Positions 1 through 6,509 of a DNA stretch of 34,011 bases are shown piece by piece. The notes beneath the pieces were generated by a model. That model saw only the letters and a list, made by a program, of their open reading frames with translations. It had not been told where the DNA came from and ran no database searches. This DNA comes from a candidate division Zixibacteria bacterium SM23_73_3 (lineage in GTDB: Bacteria; Zixibacteria; MSB-5A5; SM1-73), in assembly GCA_001304155.1 (NCBI GenBank), contig LJUX01000010.1:1-34011 (forward strand). The letters run 5' to 3'. The position numbers and the translations under genes are program-made. Position 1 is the stretch's first letter. The number at the start of each line of letters is the position of its first letter.

Positions 1-5
1 CCATC

Positions 6-59
6 GTCAGGTTCAACATCCTTAATCACCTCCTCTAAAGGAGGCGATTATAACCTGAC
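6..59 (+). terminator. Nested hairpin at left edge, terminator-like
   Basis: An outer stem GTCAGGTT (6-13) pairs with AACCTGAC (52-59). Inside it, AATC plus CCTCCT (30-35) pairs with AGGAGG (40-45) plus GATT around a CTAA loop. The architecture, an outer stem, an inner CT-rich/GA-rich hairpin, then GCGATT and the closing strand, copies that of the terminator at 3724-3777. It may be the 3' end of a third copy of that element, with its core outside the window. The T-run after it is weak (ATTCCTTATTT). Confidence 0.4.
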
Positions 60-181
60 ATTCCTTATTTGCAAACTACTGACATTATTATATTGCGAAG
101 ACAGTGGTGTATAAAAAATTATGTAGAGACCAAATACAAATCATATACCCCATCAATGTCGGAGAGATCGAGCAAAAAGAC

Positions 182-220
182 GCCCAATCTCAAGATCCTG
201 TGGATAAATTGGGCAACTAC
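182..220 (-). repeat. Interspersed palindromic repeat, variant with longer loop
   Basis: GCCCAAT (182-188) is complementary to ATTGGGC (208-214). The 17 bases at 204-220 (ATAAATTGGGCAACTAC) recur exactly, in reverse complement, within the palindrome at 32981-33015. The two copies are about 32.8 kb apart and in opposite orientation, so this is a dispersed element, not a local duplication. Confidence 0.6.
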
Positions 221-230
221 GATTCTTCCT

Positions 231-325
231 GCCATTCTGAGTTCCGATGCATCGGGACAGAGAATCTTATAGATTCTTCGGTCGCGGAGTTTACCCCGCC
301 AAAGGCGGGTCTCTCTCAGAATGCC
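231..325. repeat. Palindromic repeat cluster with CATTCTGAG ends
   Basis: CATTCTGAG (233-241) has its inverted partner CTCAGAATG (315-323). Inside lie the palindrome CCGATGCATCGG (244-255) and a perfect hairpin CCCGCC-AAA-GGCGGG (295-309). A related unit follows: TCATTCTGA (358-366) to AGAATCTTGGTCGCC (386-400). No transposase is present. This looks like a small non-autonomous interspersed repeat. Confidence 0.55.
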
Positions 326-492
326 AAAATGAGTTATCCCACGAGTTTCCTCATCTGTCATTCTGACCTCGCCTTTGTTGGAGGAAGAATCTTGGTCGCC
401 ACGTTCCCTAAGAAGGACAAAAAACACTACCTGTCTCAATTCACTGTTTCCCTTGTTTGTCACGCCAACTAAGTGATAACGGATTCATCCTG

Positions 493-511
493 AACGGACG
501 AGGCGTCCGTT
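493..511. repeat. Short perfect hairpin
   Basis: AACGGACG (493-500) pairs with CGTCCGTT (504-511) across an AGG loop. No T-run follows, so it is more likely another repeat unit than a terminator. Confidence 0.5.
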
Positions 512-571
512 ACCAACGCAGAGTCGTTTAAAGGTAGAGCTTTTTGAGCGAAGCGAAATCCCGTCTTTTTT

Positions 572-594
572 GCGGAGTCTCCACCCGACTCCGC
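572..594. repeat. Short perfect hairpin
   Basis: GCGGAGTC (572-579) pairs with GACTCCGC (587-594) around a seven-base loop. It sits about 25 bp before the promoter of the histidine kinase gene. Function is unknown; on the minus strand it is followed by an A/T-poor tract, so a terminator role is not supported. Confidence 0.5.
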
Positions 595-618
595 TTGGGA
601 AGAACTGATAATTTCTGC

Positions 619-647
619 TTGACAGAGCAAATTGTTAAGGCTATTTT
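619..647 (+). promoter_or_regulatory. Sigma70-type promoter for the histidine kinase operon
   Basis: A perfect -35 box TTGACA (619-624) is followed after 17 bases by TATTTT (642-647), which matches four of six positions of the -10 consensus. It lies about 120 bp upstream of the kinase start and is the only strong promoter-like pair seen in the 1-765 interval. Confidence 0.55.
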
Positions 648-765
648 TGAAAACGATTGAAATACAAAAAGCAAGTAAAAAACCAAGGGGTTTTAACTCA
701 AAATATAAAAAGAGAGTAGGACATTATGAGATGCAAAAACTGGAAACAGGCAAAAAAGGGGGGGA

Positions 766-2874
766 ATGAAATCAAGAAACAAAAATTCGGAAACACCCAT
801 GCAGAATAGAATCCGGAATATGATGAAAAGATGGAGAAGTCAACTCATTGTATCTGGTGTTGTTGTCATCTTGGCTATACTGAGTTTCTTGAACGAGTCA
901 TTAGACCTCCCCCATCTTCTTGTCGGCGCACCATCTACCCCCGTCAACTGGGCGGAGATTGCCCTTTATGTGATAGCTTTGTTTTTAGTTGGCTTCATTT
1001 CCATCTTCCTGCTGAGCCTTGTCGAATCGAGGCGCAAGCAGGCGGAGGAGAAGGTGCGGGAGTCGGAGAGAAAATATAGACTTCTGGTGGAAACTACACA
1101 GGAGGGAATTGCAGGTACTGATTTAGATGAAAACTTAATATTCACAAACCGGGCTTTTGCCGCCCTTCTGGGCTATAAAAAGGAAGAACTTCTCGGTCTT
1201 AGCCTTAGCCTGATTTCTGATAAGGAAGGATTTGCCAAACTCAGAGAAGAGACAAGGAAAAGAAAACGGGGACAATCATCTAAATATGAAGCCAAGCTTT
1301 ATACTAAGGCTGGTGAAGTTAAGTATTTCAGTGTATCTGCCACTCCGCTTTCTGACGCCAAGGGTATTGTCACCGGAACTTTAGGCTTGCTGGACGACAT
1401 CACCGAGCGCAAGCGGACGGAGGAGGCGCTGCGGGAAAGTGAGGAGAGATACAGAGCGCTGTTTACGAGTGCTGCTGAGGGAATACTCTTGGCAGACATT
1501 GGAACAAAGGAATTCAAGTATGCCAATCCGGCAATATGTAGAATGTTGGGCTATACTGAAGAAGAACTCAAACGAATGGGTGTAGTTGACCTTCATCCCA
1601 AAGATGCTTTGGAGCACGTGATTTCCGAATTCGAGGCTCAGGCACGAGGAGAAAAAACGTTAGCCCCAAAAATTCCGTGTTTGCGAAAAGACGGAACAAC
1701 GATATATGCCGATATTAACACCGCCAGGGTCTTGATAGATGGAAGAGAATGCAATGCAGGTTTATTCACAGACATCACCGAACGCAAGCGGGCGGAGGAG
1801 GCGTTACTATCAGAAAAAGATAGGTTGCAAGCTCTTATGGAAGGATTAGCCCAGACAGGAATTGGCATCGATATTGTCGGAATTGATTATAAAGTAAAGT
1901 TTCAAAATCTAACGTTAAGAGAAAGGTTCGGTGATTTGACTGGAAAACTGTGTTATGAAAATTATATGGGATCAAAAGAACCTTACGATTTCTGTCCTAT
2001 GTTGAAGGCAATAAAAAATAACCAGGTAGAAAGCGTTGAATTAAAAGCTACTGATGGAAGAGACTATGAGCTGATTTCAGCTCCATTCCCGAATCCAGAT
2101 GGAACTGTTGATAAGGTAGTTGAGGTTGTTATGGACACCACAGAGCGCAAGCGGGCAGAGGAGTTGCTGCGGGAGAGCGAGAAACTTGCCGCCACGGGCC
2201 GTATGGCCGCCCGCATCGCCCACGAGATCAACAACCCGTTGGGCGGAATTAAAAACTCATTTCTGCTGATAAAGGATGCCATCCCCAAGGATTACACTTA
2301 CTACGAATACGTGGGGCGGATTGAGAAAGAGATTGATCGGATCGCCCACATCGTGCATCAGATGTTCGGTCTGTACCGGCAGGAACAAAAGCCAACAAAG
2401 CGGTTTTCAGTAGATGAAACCATTCGTGACGTGGTTGCCCTGCTTGAGTCAAGCTGTCGTCAGCATCAAATAAAAATAGAGCTCGACACCGCCAGGGTAC
2501 CTGTTATAGACGCCATGCTGGAGGGCTCACTTAGACAGGTATTGTTCAATATTATCCGGAATGCCATCGAAGCATCGCCGCCAGGGGAGAAAGTCAAGGT
2601 GGCTGCTGGGTCATCTAAGGATTTCTTAACCCTCACAGTTTCCGATCAGGGCAAAGGTATCCCCAAGGAAATACGTTCCCGGATCTTCGAGCCGTTTTTT
2701 ACCACCAAAAGTGCTGAGGTCACGGGCGGATTAGGTCTGGGCCTTTCGGTTTCCAGAAGCTTGGTGGAGTCGATAGGGGGTTCACTTGATTTTAAGAGTA
2801 AGGCAGGTGAAGGGACCAAATTTAGAATCTTCCTGCCCATAGAAAGGCTAAAAAAGGAGGAGCAAAATGGCTGA
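766..2874 (+). CDS. Membrane-bound triple-PAS sensor histidine kinase
   Basis: This is a sensor kinase that would autophosphorylate and pass phosphate to a partner regulator, most simply the product of the next gene. The N-terminus has two hydrophobic segments (about residues 27-43 and 62-86) with only a short loop between, so sensing is probably through the three cytoplasmic PAS domains (about 99-215, 223-340 and 348-460). The H-box reads ARIAHEINNPLGG with phospho-acceptor His486. The ATPase domain shows the N-box around Asn599 (NIIRNAIEAS), the G1 box around Asp627 (VSDQGKGIP) and a GLGLGLSVSR G2 box. ERKR(A/T)EE linkers join the PAS units, as usual for hybrid-style sensors, but there is no receiver domain of its own. 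ATG 766 follows a run of seven Gs. The stop overlaps the next start by 8 bp, indicating translational coupling. The ligand is not evident. Confidence 0.95.
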   Translation: MKSRNKNSETPMQNRIRNMMKRWRSQLIVSGVVVILAILSFLNESLDLPHLLVGAPSTPVNWAEIALYVIALFLVGFISIFLLSLVESRRKQAEEKVRESERKYRLLVETTQEGIAGTDLDENLIFTNRAFAALLGYKKEELLGLSLSLISDKEGFAKLREETRKRKRGQSSKYEAKLYTKAGEVKYFSVSATPLSDAKGIVTGTLGLLDDITERKRTEEALRESEERYRALFTSAAEGILLADIGTKEFKYANPAICRMLGYTEEELKRMGVVDLHPKDALEHVISEFEAQARGEKTLAPKIPCLRKDGTTIYADINTARVLIDGRECNAGLFTDITERKRAEEALLSEKDRLQALMEGLAQTGIGIDIVGIDYKVKFQNLTLRERFGDLTGKLCYENYMGSKEPYDFCPMLKAIKNNQVESVELKATDGRDYELISAPFPNPDGTVDKVVEVVMDTTERKRAEELLRESEKLAATGRMAARIAHEINNPLGGIKNSFLLIKDAIPKDYTYYEYVGRIEKEIDRIAHIVHQMFGLYRQEQKPTKRFSVDETIRDVVALLESSCRQHQIKIELDTARVPVIDAMLEGSLRQVLFNIIRNAIEASPPGEKVKVAAGSSKDFLTLTVSDQGKGIPKEIRSRIFEPFFTTKSAEVTGGLGLGLSVSRSLVESIGGSLDFKSKAGEGTKFRIFLPIERLKKEEQNG

Positions 2875-3604
2875 TCTGGGTCAAATCCTGATTGCTGAGG
2901 ACGAGGAGACGTTTTTAAACTCTACGGCTGACCTGCTTCGCCGAAGCGGTTATCGATGCGCTTGTGTGCCGGATGCTGTCACCGCTGCCGAGAAGCTGCG
3001 CAGAGCCGAATACGACCTGTTGATTGCCGACATCAAAATGCCGGGCAACCCGGAACTTGAGTTCATTCAGGACGTGCCGCAAATTGCCGAAGGCATGCCG
3101 GTCATCTTAGTGACCGGTTATCCTTCGCTTACTACCGCCATACAGTCGATTCAACTGCCGGTGGTGGCTTACCTGGTCAAGCCGATTGATTTCGACGAGC
3201 TGTTAGCACTGGCTAAGAGGTCAATTAAGAACTTCCGAGTGTATCGCGCTGTTCGGAGCATAGATCAACGTCTGCAAAACTGGCTTGGGGATCTGGCGGG
3301 AACGGAAGAGGTATTGAAAAGCGCTCCGGGTTACACGTCTTCCGCACCGGTGGATGCCTTTCTCAAACTTACCTACAGAAACGTGGTGGGCGCTCTTTCG
3401 GATATGAAACACTTGACCGAAGCGTTAGCCTTGCAGGCTGGTGAACAGGAAGCCTGCCATCTGCTCAACTGTCCCAAGCTGACTACGCTGACCAATGCCC
3501 TAAAGGAGACCATCGACGTTTTAGAGGAGACCAAAACCGCCTTCAAGTCCAAAAAGCTGGGTGAACTGCGCGGGAAACTGGAGAGCTTGTTAAAGGAGAA
3601 ATGA
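2867..3604 (+). CDS. Response regulator, receiver domain plus helical C-terminal domain (copy 1)
   Basis: Probable phosphate acceptor for the kinase just upstream; the genes overlap by 8 bp and AAAGGAGG lies inside the kinase's end. Residues 1-120 form a standard receiver domain: acidic pair Glu11/Asp12, phospho-acceptor Asp55 (LLIADIKMPG), switch Thr83 and conserved Lys105 (LVKP). The remaining 125 residues are not a recognisable DNA-binding, GGDEF, EAL or HD-GYP output. They look helical and end in a basic, leucine-rich tail (AFKSKKLGELRGKLESLL). The domain also carries HLLNCPKL, a cysteine-containing segment kept in the paralogue at 3817-4605. Overall identity to that paralogue is roughly 60 percent by eye, so the pair arose by duplication. 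Output mode is unknown; protein-protein signalling is inferred from the absence of a helix-turn-helix. Confidence 0.9.
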   Translation: MADLGQILIAEDEETFLNSTADLLRRSGYRCACVPDAVTAAEKLRRAEYDLLIADIKMPGNPELEFIQDVPQIAEGMPVILVTGYPSLTTAIQSIQLPVVAYLVKPIDFDELLALAKRSIKNFRVYRAVRSIDQRLQNWLGDLAGTEEVLKSAPGYTSSAPVDAFLKLTYRNVVGALSDMKHLTEALALQAGEQEACHLLNCPKLTTLTNALKETIDVLEETKTAFKSKKLGELRGKLESLLKEK

Positions 3605-3659
3605 GGTAAGAAACTAACCACAAACTAAAGCTTTGAAAGCTTCTGCTGACAGGAACTTA

Positions 3660-3777
3660 TGAAAAGGCTCACAATGTAGATATGGGTCGCTTTGTCGGAC
3701 AGAAAAAAAACCTGTAAGTCGAAGGCACAATCAGGCCAGTCTCTTTAAAAAGAGGCGATTTCGGTTGTGCCTTTTTT
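3660..3777 (+). ncRNA. Structured RNA element, copy 1, ending in a terminator
   Basis: This gap holds a sequence repeated after the next regulator gene (4621-4735). Shared blocks, in order, are GGCTCACAA, TGGGTCGC, TGTCGGACA (3693-3701) and ACCTGTAAGTCGAAG (3710-3724), then CACAATC and CAGTCTC. GGCTCA (3666-3671) can pair with TGGGTC (3683-3688) using G-U pairs. ACAG and CTGT can close a second hairpin flanked by G-A appositions. A third fold, GGCACAA (3724-3730) with TTGTGCC (3765-3771), encloses CTCTTT/AAAGAG and is followed by six Ts, so it is an intrinsic terminator. It could be a riboswitch leader for the downstream regulator or a conserved 3' untranslated region. I do not recognise the class. 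Confidence 0.55.
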
Positions 3778-3816
3778 GTTTTCTGACAAGCATGACCATC
3801 GGTTCAGAGGTAGAAC

Positions 3817-4605
3817 GTGGATAGTCTGGGTCGTATCCTGATTGCGGATGACGAAGAGACCTTCTTAGTCTCCACTGCTGATCTTTTGCGCAGGGAAGGA
3901 TATGAGTGCGATTGCGTTCCGGATGCTGCAACCGCTTTGGACATGTTGAAACAGGCGAGATACGACCTGTTGATCTCCGACATAAAAATACCTGGCAATC
4001 GGGAACTTAAACTTATCCGCGAGATTCGATCTATTATCGAGGGCATGCCGGTGATCTTAATGACCGGTTATCCTTCGGTTAATACCGCGGTGGAGTCGAT
4101 TCAACTGTCGGTGGATGCCTATCTGGTCAAGCCGGTTGATTTCGATCGTCTTTTGGGGCAGGTTAAGATTTCAATTAAGAACTTTTGGTTTTATCGTGCC
4201 GTCCAGAACGTGGAACGACGATTCCACAGTCTATGCAATGATCTGCAGGGCATTGAGGCGGTATTGAATAGCAGCCCGTATCGGCATACGTCTTCTTTAC
4301 CCCTGGATACCTTCTTGGAGCTCACCTTTCGAAACATCGTAGCCGCCCTGTCGGATGTGAAGCACTTAACCGAGGGGCTCAACCAGAACGCTGTGGAGCA
4401 AGGAGTATGTCATCTGTTCAATTGTCCCAGGCTGTCTGATTTGAGGGATGCTTTGTTGGAGACAATCGATGTCTTAAAAGAGACCAAGAACGCCTTCAAG
4501 TCCAAAGAATTGGGTGAATTATGTCTGAAGCTGGGTGAACTTGTCAATAAAAGAGCTAAAGAAGAAGTTGACGAAAAGATAAAACTGGAAGTTTCAACAG
4601 CATGA
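3817..4605 (+). CDS. Response regulator, receiver domain plus helical C-terminal domain (copy 2)
   Basis: Paralogue of the regulator at 2867-3604, collinear with it through the receiver domain and carrying the same key residues: Asp11/Asp12, phospho-acceptor Asp55 (LLISDIKIPG), Thr83 and Lys105 (LVKP). The C-terminal domain keeps the SDVKHLTE, CHLFNCPRL and AFKSKELGEL segments. It adds a charged tail of about 20 residues rich in Lys and Glu that copy 1 lacks. The start is GTG 3817, with GAGG six bases upstream; no in-frame ATG offers a better site. It is separated from copy 1 by 212 bp containing the structured element and its terminator. It may therefore be expressed conditionally relative to the kinase and copy 1. 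No DNA-binding domain is visible, and the partner kinase could be the same one (inferred). Confidence 0.88.
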   Translation: MDSLGRILIADDEETFLVSTADLLRREGYECDCVPDAATALDMLKQARYDLLISDIKIPGNRELKLIREIRSIIEGMPVILMTGYPSVNTAVESIQLSVDAYLVKPVDFDRLLGQVKISIKNFWFYRAVQNVERRFHSLCNDLQGIEAVLNSSPYRHTSSLPLDTFLELTFRNIVAALSDVKHLTEGLNQNAVEQGVCHLFNCPRLSDLRDALLETIDVLKETKNAFKSKELGELCLKLGELVNKRAKEEVDEKIKLEVSTA

Positions 4606-4620
4606 ACCGTTATCAAGTCA

Positions 4621-4735
4621 TGGGAGGGCTCACAACTTTGGTGTGGGTCGCCCTGTCGGACAAAAGGAGGACCTGTAAGTCGAAGCACAATCGAATCAGT
4701 CTCATGGGATGGAATGATCCCGATTGTGTCTTCTT
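4621..4735 (+). ncRNA. Structured RNA element, copy 2
   Basis: Second copy of the element at 3660-3777. The first stem is stronger here: GGCTCACA (4627-4634) pairs with TGTGGGTC (4642-4649) over eight positions using G-U pairs. TGTCGGACA (4654-4662) and ACCTGTAAGTCGAAG (4671-4685) are identical to copy 1. The terminator-like fold is GCACAATCG (4685-4693) with CGATTGTGT (4721-4729), followed by a pyrimidine-rich CTTCTT. The loop between its arms has changed completely, while the stem is kept through altered bases, which argues for selection on structure. No gene on this strand follows, so here it sits at the end of the operon. Confidence 0.55.
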
Positions 4736-4958
4736 ATTGGAGGGTGATTTTAAGTCTGAGCAAGAGTGGGAACAAAACAATAATAGGCGTTTGATCTAAT
4801 TGGAAGAGTCAATTGATAAAGGGGACGGCCATTGGTTTTTTCGAGAAGATAAAACACCCTTAGTTGCTGGTTCTCACTCTTGTTCAGCAAAGAAACAATC
4901 TGATATTTACATTTCGTCGATTGAACCCGATGGCTGCTTGTGCCGGCGTTTGGACGTA

Positions 4959-4987
4959 TTGAAGGTTACATATGCAATGTGTATAAG
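4959..4987 (+). promoter_or_regulatory. Promoter-like pair with no gene downstream
   Basis: In the otherwise empty interval 4736-5042, TTGAAG (4959-4964) and TATAAG (4982-4987) stand 17 bases apart, matching four and five of six consensus positions. Transcription would run into the 3' end of the minus-strand gene at 5043-5348, giving an antisense transcript. The remainder of the interval shows no gene; a frame at 4800-5120 has no ribosome site and no recognisable product. Confidence 0.25.
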
Positions 4988-5042
4988 TTGCTTGCCGCCG
5001 TTCTGTTTTAGAAAAAGAGGTATTTTTAGTGGGACGTGCAAG

Positions 5043-5348
5043 TTAAATTCTTTTTACAAATTTTTTTGTAACCACCGGATTCTTCTTGACATCGACGATG
5101 GAACAGAATCTTTGAAATAGTTCGTCGATTTTTGGGTCCTTATCCACCCGGGCACCCACCTTTTTGAAGTGACTTTTGTTTTCAAACTTCCCTATCTCCA
5201 GCCATTCCTCGTCTTTTTGAAATTTCTCAAAAACCTCATAGGATAGACATCCGTGCTTCAAATAAATCGCTCTGACTTCTTTTTGTAGATCTAAATACTC
5301 TTTTATTTTGTTCTTGGGCACCTTATAAGAATAGATCACAATGAACAT
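5043..5348 (-). CDS. Small dimeric alpha/beta-barrel (ABM/DUF1428-like) protein
   Basis: A 101-residue protein with the pattern of ferredoxin-like alpha/beta-barrel proteins of the antibiotic-biosynthesis-monooxygenase superfamily. It has a hydrophobic N-terminal strand (FIVIYSYKVP), a helix (IKEYLDLQKEVRAIYLKHG), a second strand with YEVFEKF, then EWLEIGKFENKSHFKKV and a DKDPKIDELFQRF helix. The DKDP segment resembles the MKDP of DUF1428 proteins. Members often act as dimers on small oxidisable substrates or are of unknown role, so no reaction is assigned. ATG is preceded by GGAGG at 5353-5357 (reverse strand), four bases away. It lies 71 bp downstream of the acetyltransferase gene on the same strand and is probably co-transcribed with it. 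Confidence 0.7.
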   Translation of the reverse strand: MFIVIYSYKVPKNKIKEYLDLQKEVRAIYLKHGCLSYEVFEKFQKDEEWLEIGKFENKSHFKKVGARVDKDPKIDELFQRFCSIVDVKKNPVVTKKFVKRI

Positions 5349-5419
5349 CGCGCCTCCGCAGAGTTATGGCTGAAGATATATGATTGGTATCGAGTTCTCA
5401 TCATGTGGCGAAATAAACC

Positions 5420-6337
5420 TTAGAACCAATCAAGTATCCCCATGTAAAAAGATTTTCCGTAAACCTGGTCAATTTTAGCGTCCGTCAAATTCTTTACCAT
5501 TAATACGCCGTACTCTCCCTTTTGAAGGCGATACCCTTTGGATTTGTACACGCCGAGAAGCCATTCGTCCGTGACCACATGGTTGATCACCCCACTCTTG
5601 GCAACCTGTTCGATCTCATCAATAAGTTCAATGAAAGTAATTCGATCCAACGCCACCAGTTCCTGCACCTTGATCACGTTTTGGCTCTCCGCCAGCAAAG
5701 CGTACCCGTTCTGCTTGAAAATCGATTTCTTTTCGTCGAATCTTTTGCGCTTCGCATACATGGTGATAAAGTCCTGTTGCCTAATCACAAACCCCTCTTT
5801 ACCCTCCACGAACCTCTCGTAGAGCCGATAGATCTTTTCAGGATCGATGGTAGGGCTGACATCTTTCCCGCCGGATTCGGGTCTATCCAAGACCTTGTAA
5901 ACACCCGTGAATTGATTTACAGCCTCAACCTCGGTATATCTCAATTTATTGTAAAAAGCATAGGCGATTATGGTGCGGCCGGTGCAGAGGAAGGAGAAGC
6001 GGTAATTCTGCGAGCGAAAATAGTCATGTGCCCTTTCCATAAGAGTTTTACTGATTCCCTGGCAGGCAAAACCCGGATTGGTGGCGACAGCCCAGATGCC
6101 CCCGATGATTTCTACCTTGCCTCGCACTGTTCTGGTCGGAATGTCCATCACCCCAACGAAACCTGCCAGTTGCCCATCCTTCACAGCACAGAAGCCCACC
6201 GGGCTATCTTTTAGCCTTTCATCTGTTCTTATTCTCTCTTCCATTGTTTTTGGTGAGATGGGCCTCCAGAAAGCCAAATCCATCAGCATCATGAGATCAT
6301 CTTTTGGCTCCAATTCTCTGTAAGTTACGACCTTCAT
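5420..6337 (-). CDS. GNAT-family N-acetyltransferase (Eis-like layout)
   Basis: Predicted acetyl-CoA-dependent acyltransferase. The N-terminal half is a GNAT fold. Strands around VGFCAVKDGQLAGFVGVMDIP and IIGGIWAVATNPGFACQGISKTLME contain the acetyl-CoA loop, here CQGIS in place of the usual QxxGxG/A, so the last glycine is Ser. FLCTGRTIIAYAFYNKLRY matches the typical C-terminal GNAT segment. About 150 further residues follow, ending in a second GNAT-like part (VINHVVTDEWLLGVYKSKGYRL), reminiscent of Eis/DUF4111-type tandem acetyltransferases but shorter. The start is taken as ATG 6337 because AGGAG lies six bases upstream; the TTG two codons earlier overlaps that site. It precedes the small barrel protein gene by 71 bp and follows the large regulator by about 170 bp, all on the minus strand. 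Substrate is unknown. Confidence 0.8.
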   Translation of the reverse strand: MKVVTYRELEPKDDLMMLMDLAFWRPISPKTMEERIRTDERLKDSPVGFCAVKDGQLAGFVGVMDIPTRTVRGKVEIIGGIWAVATNPGFACQGISKTLMERAHDYFRSQNYRFSFLCTGRTIIAYAFYNKLRYTEVEAVNQFTGVYKVLDRPESGGKDVSPTIDPEKIYRLYERFVEGKEGFVIRQQDFITMYAKRKRFDEKKSIFKQNGYALLAESQNVIKVQELVALDRITFIELIDEIEQVAKSGVINHVVTDEWLLGVYKSKGYRLQKGEYGVLMVKNLTDAKIDQVYGKSFYMGILDWF

Positions 6338-6385
6338 GACCAACTCCTTATTCCTTGTTGAGAAATTTTATTTTTCCCCGATATT

Positions 6386-6401
6386 GAAAGCTAAAGCTTT
6401 C
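6386..6401. repeat. Short palindrome GAAAGCTAAAGCTTTC
   Basis: GAAAGCT and AGCTTTC flank two As in the gap between the regulator and acetyltransferase genes. A similar palindrome, AAGCTTTGAAAGCTT, stands at 3628-3642. Both are too tightly closed to be good hairpins; they are either protein sites or small repeat units. Confidence 0.35.
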
Positions 6402-6509
6402 CGTCCATTTGAAGAATGAAGGAAGAGCGGATTAAACCAGCGTCAATTATCTCCTTCATCATGTTAAACTCTCCTTTGGTTCAGCGCAGTAAACAGATCA
6501 GGATTTAAG

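Larger units (their letters stand above)
60..618. other. Gene-free, repeat-rich intergenic stretch
   Basis: No open frame here has a ribosome site or a recognisable product; the frames at 104-472 and 119-463 simply read through repeats. The stretch is built of several short palindromes of the kind that recur elsewhere in the window, listed separately. Nothing else could be supported. Confidence 0.6.

Noticed and set aside
104-472. Open frames on both strands in the first 500 bp (104-472 plus, 119-463 minus)
   Set aside because: They run through palindromic repeats, have no ribosome site and their translations show no family features.
4602-4799. 65-codon frame after the second response regulator
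   Set aside because: It overlaps the structured element at 4621-4735, whose base conservation follows RNA pairing and not codons.
4800-5120. 106-codon plus-strand frame
   Set aside because: No ribosome site, no recognisable product, and it ends inside the opposite-strand barrel-protein gene.
5522-6214. 230-codon plus-strand frame opposite the acetyltransferase
   Set aside because: It is antisense to a clear GNAT protein, and its translation shows no domain.
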